In this document: piece after piece, positions 58,145 through 64,000 of the stretch
How the letters are laid out: each line of letters starts with the position of its first letter
Position numbering within the stretch: position 1 is the stretch's first letter
Source: Niallia sp. NCCP-28
Lineage (GTDB): Bacteria; Bacillota; Bacilli; Bacillales; Cytobacillaceae
DNA length: 64,000 nt
Assembly: GCF_023168165.1 (NCBI RefSeq)
Contig: NZ_BQYJ01000006.1
Span: 124,001 to 188,000, forward strand
Reading direction: 5' to 3'
Made by a program: the position numbers and the translations under genes
The notes under the pieces: model-generated
What the model saw: only the letters and a program-made list of their open reading frames with translations
What the model was told of the DNA's origin: nothing
Database searches by the model: none

Positions 58145-58290
58145 CAAATTGTCTCGCTTCTTTAAATAAAGTATGCTTATTAATATAATGCGCTTATCTT
58201 AGTTTTATTAAAAGGAACTTTTTTAAAAGCTAGTATTAATCCAATACATGTTGTAATATTTTACTATTACATATATAGGTGTGGTGAACA

Positions 58291-58833
58291 ATGACAAATA
58301 TCCCTAATTTTATTGATGATTATCATTTGCCTCCTGGCGAACATGAATGTACATTTGAAGATATAGAGACACGCTTCTTGTCTACAGAAATTCGAACAAA
58401 ACGTTGGGATTCTTTTATTGCTTTATTAAAAAGATTGAATGAACTTAAATTAATTCCTGAAGCAGTTTTAGTAAACGGTAGTTTTGTCACCGGGAGAAAT
58501 GAACCAGGAGATGTTGATTTTTGTGCTTTGATACTACCTGATACAATTAGAGCTGCTCTACAAACAGATGATGACCATGATATTGGTGGGGTTCAGCTTT
58601 TTTTAAATCCAGATAATCAGGGTGCAATTAGAAATTTATTTGGTGCGCATTTATTATATGCAGATGGACAGCACATGTTTAATGGCTGGTCCCGCTTCTT
58701 TAGATTTGGCCAAAATGGACAATTAAGAGAACCAGATCCAAAAAAAGATCCTTCATGGGTATCCCGGCCACAAGAAAAAGGAATACTAAAAGTAAATAAA
58801 AGTGATATACTACGTTATATAGGGGGTGTCTAA
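58291..58833 (+). CDS. DUF6932-like nucleotidyltransferase-fold protein (180 aa)
   Basis: The motif LVNGSFVTGRNEPGDVDFCALI has the GS-x10-DVD pattern of minimal nucleotidyltransferases (metal-binding Asp pair). The N-terminal region (LPPGEHECTFEDIETRF) and the NGWSRFF...PQEKGILKV tail are typical of DUF6932. It starts at ATG 58291 after GGTGTGGTG. Its stop and the next start are only two bases apart, so they are co-translated. By analogy with MNT-HEPN pairs it may modify its partner. Function is inference only. Confidence 0.65.
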   Translation: MTNIPNFIDDYHLPPGEHECTFEDIETRFLSTEIRTKRWDSFIALLKRLNELKLIPEAVLVNGSFVTGRNEPGDVDFCALILPDTIRAALQTDDDHDIGGVQLFLNPDNQGAIRNLFGAHLLYADGQHMFNGWSRFFRFGQNGQLREPDPKKDPSWVSRPQEKGILKVNKSDILRYIGGV

Positions 58834-58834
58834 A

Positions 58835-59932
58835 ATGGTATCCGAAAGAGAACATGACATTAAAGATGCAATAAATAGTTTAAAAGAAGCAAAGCAAAAC
58901 TTAAAAAGAATTGAAAAAGAATATGCAGAAGAACCTATATTATTAAAAATTTATAGTTACTCAGCAAAAGAAATGATCAGTAATCTTGAGAACCATTTAG
59001 AGTACCTACTAAAATTAGAAACTGAAACTGAACTTTCAATTAAAAGTGAAATAGACCCTCTTGATTTATGGATAAGAATAGAAGGTAAAAGTTTCCACAA
59101 TGGTACAGGTCCAATTAACGTTGTTGGTTCGTACTTAAAGAAATTAAACACTGCTGTTAGACATAGTGCAAGATTAGTAAAAAAGAAATTTGAAGTTGCC
59201 AATGAACTAAATAATTTTTTCCCAACCTTCGAACTAGCTGCTACAGCTAAAGGTAGTTTAAAATTAGGTCTTCAAAATAATGTATCAAATAACTTAGATC
59301 AAATCATAGAGCCGACTTTATTCAACGTTGAAAATAAAGATAACACTTTAGAACAATTAAAACAGATTCAAACAATTAATGATATAACTGATAAAAGTAT
59401 TACTGTTCTTTTTAAAGCTTTAGCATCAGCAAACGATGATACGTTTATCCGGGAGCTAACTAAAGAATACGATGAAGATGACGTAATTAAGCTAATTCAT
59501 TACGCACAAGAATTGGCTCCAAGTTCTCGATCGTCAATTGATTTTATATCCTTTGAAGGTAATCAGATAAGAGATTTTAAAGAATTGAAAACCGATAAAA
59601 ATACACGTAGTTATTTAAAGCAAAGGGCACAAAGACTGAGACAAAATAAAGTATTTATTGAAGGAACAGCATTTATTAAACAGTACACTGTTGACAGTGA
59701 TAAAACTTACTACTCTTTAATTGCAAGATCCTTTAAATACGATAACAATAGTTTAGATGAAATAGAACTTAGATTAAATAAAGAAGAATTCTCAATTGAG
59801 CAAAAAGATGTTTATAATCAATTGATTTTCGTGAGTGGTTTTCTACATTATAATGCTAATAACCAACCTTATTTAATTGAAGCTGACTCAATCAACTTTG
59901 AGTTAGAAGAAATTTACGGTGATGGTGAATAA
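58835..59932 (+). CDS. Uncharacterised partner of the NTase-like protein (365 aa)
   Basis: A 365-residue protein. Residues 1-75 form a long charged coiled-coil or helical pair (HDIKDAINSLKEAKQNLKRI). A central region has DPLDLWIRIEGKSFHNGTGP and AVRHSARLVKKKF, and the C-terminal third is beta-rich (GTAFIKQYTVDSDKTYYSLI, VSGFLHYNANNQPYLIEADS). No HEPN RxxxxH motif was found. The start is ATG 58835 with AGGGGGTG upstream; GTG 58826 is also possible. It is always read with the NTase-like gene and ended by a strong terminator. Possibly the effector of a TA or defence pair. Confidence 0.6.
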   Translation: MVSEREHDIKDAINSLKEAKQNLKRIEKEYAEEPILLKIYSYSAKEMISNLENHLEYLLKLETETELSIKSEIDPLDLWIRIEGKSFHNGTGPINVVGSYLKKLNTAVRHSARLVKKKFEVANELNNFFPTFELAATAKGSLKLGLQNNVSNNLDQIIEPTLFNVENKDNTLEQLKQIQTINDITDKSITVLFKALASANDDTFIRELTKEYDEDDVIKLIHYAQELAPSSRSSIDFISFEGNQIRDFKELKTDKNTRSYLKQRAQRLRQNKVFIEGTAFIKQYTVDSDKTYYSLIARSFKYDNNSLDEIELRLNKEEFSIEQKDVYNQLIFVSGFLHYNANNQPYLIEADSINFELEEIYGDGE

Positions 59933-59939
59933 ATTAAAT

Positions 59940-59985
59940 AAGAACGAAAAATCCACGCGAAACAAGTGTGGATTTTTCGTTCTTA
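59940..59985. terminator. Strong bidirectional terminator
   Basis: A 19-bp stem with one G-U pair (59940-59958 with 59966-59984), 7-nt loop. It closes the NTase-like two-gene unit and faces the decayed autolysin gene. Confidence 0.85.
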
Positions 59986-59992
59986 TATTGTA

Positions 59993-60180
59993 TTAAAATA
60001 ATCTTTCAAAAGTCCAGTGCCCGACAACACCATCTACAATAAGACCATTTGTCTTCTGAAAAGCCTTCACAGCTGCTACTGTGTCTTTTCATAATGCCTT
60101 TAGGATTAAACCCGTGGTAGTACAGCATCCCTTGAATAAGTCTTGTCCACTTGCTCCAAGTAGTAGCCTTCTTAACAATT
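59993..60180 (-). pseudogene. Autolysin peptidoglycan-binding domain remnant
   Basis: The reverse strand reads WSKWTRLIQGMLYYHGFNPKGI, then after a frameshift TVAAVKAFQKTNGLIVDGVV and GHWTFERLF before a stop. This is a PG_binding_1 domain as found at the C-terminus of phage-type N-acetylmuramoyl-L-alanine amidases. The catalytic domain is missing. It is probably debris from a prophage lysis cassette. Confidence 0.75.
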
Positions 60181-60238
60181 GATCTATCAGTAAATAGAAA
60201 GAATAAGAAAATGTTTAGTCACATACAGAAAAGCTTAA

Positions 60239-60345
60239 AAAGACCAGCTGCTTTTTCTAAGGTATTTACATAAAATAAAGTGGATGGATATAAACCTTTA
60301 CAGCTAAGAACTTCTAGCCCTATTACTTTGTAGTAGGGCAATTTT
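60239..60345 (+). repeat. 110-bp dispersed repeat, copy 2
   Basis: Same ordered words and same orientation as 38450-38560: GACCAGC, CTTTTTCTAAGG, TACATAAAATAA, GGATGGATATA, TTTACAGCT, AGAACTTCT and a GCCCTA...TAGGGC hairpin followed by AATTT. The hairpin bases differ between copies while pairing is kept, which suggests the structure matters. Confidence 0.75.
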
Positions 60346-60965
60346 ATCTACGTATATTAATAATAATTTCTAACAAAAATTGATTTAGCCATGAAAATAT
60401 AAATTAGCTTAAATAAATTTTATGAAAGATAATAATCAATATGATATTAAGCTAAGAGGTCGAACTTGTAGATATCGAGATTTTGCAGGATTTTACTCAA
60501 ATCATTCTCGATTGAATTAAGATAGGTTATTTTATTGTGGGTTTAAATGACGGCTATAAATAGAAATTTCCTAAGACGAAAGAGGGAGTTATAATAAAGT
60601 TTATCAATCTACAAGTCTGCGTTAAATTAACATAAACGCTTATATTTTCTTAAAAATAAAAATGTCTAAACCCTTGGTATATATGGGATTAGACGTTTTT
60701 TTTATTATCTCATATTTTTAATCTAAGAAGGATTAACGCTTGTTTTAGGAGTTAACGCTCATTTTCTTCGTATATTTAAGAAATATGCGTTTGTTTATAG
60801 AGAGTTTTAGTTAAAAACAAAAATTAGAAAATAAAAAGACTCCGAATAATATGGAAGAAATCGCTTGTTTTTTAGTATTCACTTTTATTAAATTATTTTT
60901 CCATTTTGGCAGAAAACCAATGCAATAAAAGTCTAAATTTTCTTCATAATCAGATACAAGTGCAT
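60346..60965. other. Intergenic region, one terminator and TTAACGCT repeats
   Basis: No gene is convincing. It holds a terminator (60661-60704) and two direct copies of TTAACGCT (60733-60740 and 60752-60759), each followed by a T-rich stretch. The word TTAACG also recurs on the minus strand at 61781-61800. No function is assigned. Confidence 0.45.
60661..60704 (+). terminator. Intrinsic terminator
   Basis: AATGTCTAAACCC (60661-60673) pairs with GGGATTAGACGTT (60685-60697) with one mismatch and one G-U, followed by eight T. Confidence 0.75.
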
Positions 60966-61743
60966 CTAGATCTGTAATAAATCTGTTTCCGTTAACAATC
61001 TTTGTGTGATATATATCGCAGCAAAAATAAAAAGGTTATCTATTGTCTTTATATCTTCTCGGAACAGTAGGGGGTTAAAGGGTAATTTTTTATTGTATAA
61101 TTGTCCATAAAAAGCACAAATAATTCTGACATTTGATAATGTTTGTAACCAGCTATCTAAGTAAAGGTATGGGACATTAAAATAAATCTTTGCTAAATGG
61201 TTTATTAGATCTTCATTTAGATTTCTATAAAATTTTGACAGAAAACCAAATGAGGTCATTTCCAAATCTACCCAAATAGGAAGGTTATCATCATATTTCC
61301 TAAAATGATGCTCAATAAATAATTCGACTTTTCAACTTTTTATAGTTAGTGAATTTAGTTCATCTAAAGAATCTTGATAGAACTTTTCATTAATGAAATT
61401 ATCCTTATGTTTGTATCTAAGAAAGCAAAATTTGTGACCAATCTCATAAGAGATATGCGTTCTAAATGCAATCTCAATGGATTCCAAAACTCCCATACTT
61501 TCTATCAAATTCATATAATGAGTACATTTTACTAGTTGTTGATTCCTTTAGATATTGTTCCTTATTATGTGGATCTTTAGAGGTGTGTCCGTAAGCAGTT
61601 AATCTATAATAATTTATTCTTTGTAGTATATTTTCGGTATTTTCAGAATCGTCTATGTGCAAATTTCTCTTTTTAAACAATTCAATTTGTTCTTTATATG
61701 TAGTAGGTTACTTAATTTGAGGTCTATTAATTTCAGTATTCAA
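60966..61743 (-). pseudogene. Abi_2-type (AbiD/AbiF) abortive-infection gene, decayed
   Basis: Reverse-strand pieces in family order: TTG start after AAAGGAG, NTEINRPQIK-stop-PTTYKEQIELFKKRNLHIDD, NILQRINYYRLTAYG, YEFDRKYG, then frameshift, LESIEIAFRTHISYEIGHKF, then another break, EMTSFGFLSKFYRNL, SWLQTLSNVRIICAFYGQLY. These are the landmarks of the Abi_2 family (INYYRLSxY, IExxxRTxIxY, MSFGxLSxxY, RNxCAH). At least one stop and two frameshifts inactivate it. A former phage-defence gene. Confidence 0.88.
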
Positions 61744-61769
61744 ATTAAATTTCTCCTTTAAATAAAATG

Positions 61770-61814
61770 ACCCACCTTGGTTCGCGTTAACATACGTTAA
61801 GAGGCGTGGTGGGT
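61770..61814. other. Hairpin region upstream of the Abi remnant
   Basis: ACCCACC (61770-61776) pairs with GGTGGGT (61808-61814), enclosing a smaller GTTAAC/GTTAAG repeat. On the minus strand it is followed by an AT-rich run. It may be a terminator for the upstream response-regulator gene. Confidence 0.55.
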
Positions 61815-61907
61815 TCTGTTAGAAAAATCATATCTGCTATTTATATATAATGTCAAGACACACGAATTTATTTTCCTGTTCAATTAAAAGGATATATTGA
61901 GAAATTA

Positions 61908-62573
61908 TTAATCAAACTTCCATATATAACCCATTCCCCAAACAGTAATTAAATACTTATCTACAGGGAAACCAGCATCTCTAATTTTATCTCTAATATT
62001 ACGAATATAAGATCGGAGCGTTTGAGTACTTATTTTGTGATCTTCCCAAATATTATCTATTAAAAAATCAGTGGACAAAACTTTGTTATCATTTTTTATC
62101 AGCATTTCTAAAATCTTTATCTCTATTTGACTTAGTGGAATTATTTTCTCTCTGTAATGTACTTTCCGTTTTTTTATATTTAATTCTAAGTTATTGTAAG
62201 TAAATATATCATTTCTTAATTTATTCTTATGCCTCAATAATGAGTTGATTCTGGCAATTAGCTCGTCCTCATATATTGGTTCAAATAAACAAACGTCTGC
62301 CCCACTTTTTAAAATATTAACAAGTGAATAATTTATATTGTTACTTATTACCGTGATAAAAGCAGGAGAAATTTTATTAATACTTATACAGATTGATTCC
62401 ACTGTTATGGATAAATGTTCATCATATATTAAAACAATATCAATTAATGGAGAATAAATGTAATTTGGAATTTCTTCAATATTTATCGGTCCGATACAAT
62501 TATATCCATTTCTTGTTAATAGAGTATTCCACTTTTCTTCAACACTTGCTCCAATTAACAAAATGTTATTCAT
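61908..62573 (-). CDS. Atypical OmpR-like response regulator (221 aa)
   Basis: The C-terminal winged helix is clear (LSQIEIKILEMLIKN, STQTLRSYIRNIRDKIRDAG, VWGMGYIWKFD). The N-terminal domain has the length and secondary-structure rhythm of a receiver. However, the acidic pair is replaced by IGAS, the phospho-acceptor region reads LIYDEHLS, and the conserved Lys-Pro is FEP (CLFEPIYEDEL). It is therefore unlikely to be phosphorylated normally. No kinase gene is adjacent. It is read away from the Cys-rich protein gene, with a hairpin between them. Confidence 0.8.
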   Translation of the reverse strand: MNNILLIGASVEEKWNTLLTRNGYNCIGPINIEEIPNYIYSPLIDIVLIYDEHLSITVESICISINKISPAFITVISNNINYSLVNILKSGADVCLFEPIYEDELIARINSLLRHKNKLRNDIFTYNNLELNIKKRKVHYREKIIPLSQIEIKILEMLIKNDNKVLSTDFLIDNIWEDHKISTQTLRSYIRNIRDKIRDAGFPVDKYLITVWGMGYIWKFD

Positions 62574-62652
62574 TAAAACTCTCCTATTCTAACTTGAATT
62601 AGGTTTTAAATAGGATTATATAAGTGAAGTATGTAGAAATTTTGCAGATTAA

Positions 62653-62678
62653 GCATAAAAAGTTTGCACTTTTTATGC
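62653..62678. promoter_or_regulatory. Perfect inverted repeat between divergent genes
   Basis: GCATAAAAAG-TTTGCA-CTTTTTATGC, 10-bp arms, 61 bp before the Cys-rich protein gene and about 80 bp from the regulator start. A plausible operator for either gene, possibly for the divergent OmpR-like protein. Confidence 0.55.
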
Positions 62679-62738
62679 AGTTTATTTATTAAATCCATGG
62701 GAATAATATTCTTGTATAAATTAATAGGAGGGAAAAGA

Positions 62739-63068
62739 ATGAATATGAACTACGAAGAATGTATTAAAGCGTGTTTGGAATGTATGAAAGCATGTAATTC
62801 TTGTTTTGATGCTTGTTTAAATGAAGAAGATATTAAAATGATGGCTCGTTGTATTAGATTAGATCGAGAGTGTGCGGATATCTGTAGTTTAGCCGCAAAA
62901 GCAATGCAGTCTAATAGCCCATTAGTAAAGGAAATATGTTTGTTATGTGCGGATATCTGTGAAAAGTGTGGGGAAGAATGTAAAAAGCACAGTCATCATG
63001 AACATTGTCTCCAATGCGCAGAATCTTGCTTTAAATGTGCAGAATTCTGTAGAAAAATGGTTTCTTAA
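62739..63068 (+). CDS. Cys-rich four-helix copper-storage-like protein (Csp)
   Basis: A 109-residue helical protein with Cys spaced every three or four residues on one face: YEECIKACLECMKACNSCFDAC, MARCIRLDRECADIC, CLLCADICEKCGEEC and HCLQCAESCFKCAEFC. This is the Csp3-type (DUF326) copper-storage fold, a four-helix bundle lined with Cys that binds many Cu(I) ions. ATG 62739 follows TAGGAGGG. There is no signal peptide, so it is cytosolic. It lies within a metal-resistance-rich region. Confidence 0.88.
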   Translation: MNMNYEECIKACLECMKACNSCFDACLNEEDIKMMARCIRLDRECADICSLAAKAMQSNSPLVKEICLLCADICEKCGEECKKHSHHEHCLQCAESCFKCAEFCRKMVS

Positions 63069-63080
63069 TAAAATGTAAAA

Positions 63081-63122
63081 AATCCTATAAGTTATATATA
63101 CAAGTATAACTTATAGGATTAT
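63081..63122. terminator. Bidirectional terminator
   Basis: A perfect 16-bp stem (63081-63096 with 63105-63120) between two convergent genes. Confidence 0.85.
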
Positions 63123-63125
63123 GAT

Positions 63126-63995
63126 TTAGTTTGATATCTTATCGAATACAGAAATATTAACTCCAAACTTACACATAGCTTCACAGTCTTCTCTTAAATC
63201 CGAGAATAGAATATAAGAAATTTTACACATACTGTCATGTTGGAAGGATGGTCTTAATAATTGTGCTTTAATTTCTTTTTTTCTTTTATTTGGAGCAATT
63301 AAATAAAATCTGGACTTATCATTGTTAAAGGACATAGACAAATCCTGTAGGCGTAAAATTCCAGAGTATATAGACGTGGACTTTTCTACTTCAAATGCAC
63401 CTATAACTTTATTTTCACTATTAAGCCATAGAACATCGATAAAAGAAATCGTTTCACTAACAGCACTTGAAATTGTTTCTAAGTTTAAATGGGGAATAGA
63501 AAAGTTGCCTAATTTATATCCTTTCCATTCTCTTTTATGGTCATTTTTTGCTATCCACACATTATAACCAAGAGTCGTCCCTATTTTAGCTAAATAATAT
63601 TGCATTTCAGTATGTTCATTCTCTTCGGCTAATTCCTTTTGAATTTCTTCATGTCTTTTTTTTAGCTTTTTATTAACTTTATCTATATCCTGTAAAAGTA
63701 GAGTGTGGTTTTCTTGAATAACTTGTCTGCCAGAACCTATCTCATATAGTAATCCTGCTAGTGCACCTAAATCTTTTGATAGGACTAGGTTATGGTTATT
63801 ATTATACTCCATCATAATTTCCCGCATCGTTAAATAATCTTCCCATGATCCTAATTTAATTTTTTGTTTGAATATCATATTAAAACCTTTAACAATGCTA
63901 GTGTTGAAAGGCGGGAAAATAGTAGGGTGAAGAAAATATAAAATATTACCTACTGCAGGACCTAGTCCTTTTATATTTTTTTCTTGAAGTTTCAT
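63126..63995 (-). CDS. Restriction-endonuclease-like protein, 5' end at window edge
   Basis: At least 289 residues; the first visible Met is at the very edge, so the N-terminus probably lies outside. An N-terminal helical part ([21 protein letters not shown]) precedes a coiled coil ([20 protein letters not shown]). The C-terminal nuclease-like fold has [33 protein letters not shown], a PD-(D/E)XK-type core in which Asp, Glu and Lys (D...FEVEK) are in place. This resembles type II restriction or repair nucleases. No methyltransferase is in view. Confidence 0.65.
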   Translation of the reverse strand: MKLQEKNIKGLGPAVGNILYFLHPTIFPPFNTSIVKGFNMIFKQKIKLGSWEDYLTMREIMMEYNNNHNLVLSKDLGALAGLLYEIGSGRQVIQENHTLLLQDIDKVNKKLKKRHEEIQKELAEENEHTEMQYYLAKIGTTLGYNVWIAKNDHKREWKGYKLGNFSIPHLNLETISSAVSETISFIDVLWLNSENKVIGAFEVEKSTSIYSGILRLQDLSMSFNNDKSRFYLIAPNKRKKEIKAQLLRPSFQHDSMCKISYILFSDLREDCEAMCKFGVNISVFDKISN

Positions 63996-64000
63996 AATAT

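Noticed and set aside
60733-60759. TTAACGCT direct repeats as plasmid iterons
   Set aside because: Only two adjacent copies and a few scattered shorter matches are visible and no replication initiator gene is nearby.
1-64000. tRNA, rRNA, CRISPR arrays and classical riboswitches
   Set aside because: No cloverleaf, rRNA-like or regularly repeated sequence was seen while reading, and no known metabolite riboswitch core was recognised; a covariance-model scan could not be run.

Overview
The window is low-GC DNA that reads as Bacillaceae (Bacillus or a close relative). The evidence is AAGGAGG-type ribosome-binding sites, frequent TTG and GTG starts, A/T-rich intergenic DNA with many U-tailed terminators, and family markers: a YjcZ-like micro-protein, DUF2187 and DUF3888 proteins, CadC with the pI258 cysteine pattern and CstR with Cys31/Cys60. 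No rRNA, tRNA or CRISPR was seen. The layout is a mosaic typical of a large plasmid or a chromosomal island, with functional cassettes separated by broken genes, terminators and transposon debris.

Region 1 (1-9 kb): threonine synthase, a truncated amino-acid ABC permease, a quinone-oxidoreductase-like MDR protein, a small XRE/overlapping-gene unit with repeated GACGTC words, and a MarR-DHA2 efflux pair with a clear palindromic operator. A gene-poor stretch follows, holding an AraC pseudogene and IS-like ends. Region 2 (9-20 kb): a pentose-type sugar operon. A surface binding protein, a YesM/LytS-type kinase and a YesN-type AraC regulator form a likely three-component sensor. A ribose-type ABC importer, a PfkB kinase, a class II aldolase and a D-lyxose-isomerase-like cupin follow, and the xylulokinase gene is reduced to a fragment. 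A cre-like site precedes the transport genes.

Region 3 (20-30 kb): remnants of an unknown, perhaps Tn7-like, operon; a hydrolase plus two-component system; and an MntA-HepT toxin-antitoxin pair between two inverted, dif-like dyads, next to a XerS-like recombinase with a LexA-type box. The surviving half of a Tn3-family (Tn4430-like) transposon follows. Region 4 (30-38.6 kb): a plasmid-like accessory stretch with a tandem-duplicated small protein, a TGT/DpdA-like protein, NUMOD-like micro-proteins, a CwlT-like cell-wall hydrolase and a HipA-like kinase with a HIRAN domain. Several of these genes share one leader design, a terminator-like hairpin directly before the ribosome-binding site, often with a competing GGG-AAAR-CCC mini-hairpin.

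Region 5 (38.7-56.4 kb): a stress and detoxification block. It has an arsenic cluster (MarR, ArsN1-like acetyltransferase, flavoprotein, two ArsR, ArsB, CoA-disulfide-reductase/rhodanese), a CstR-controlled persulfide cluster (TusA, DsrE, several rhodaneses, persulfide dioxygenase, TauE; five matching operators) and a flavoprotein plus cadCA for Cd/Zn/Pb efflux. Region 6 (56.5-64 kb): HU, a decayed copy of part of the HipA-like gene, and a two-gene nucleotidyltransferase-like system of unknown function. It also has decayed autolysin and Abi genes, an atypical response regulator, a Cys-rich copper-storage-like protein and a nuclease-like gene running off the window edge. A roughly 110-bp repeat is shared by 38.45 and 60.24 kb, and with the HipA-related fragment it indicates an old duplication of the accessory backbone.
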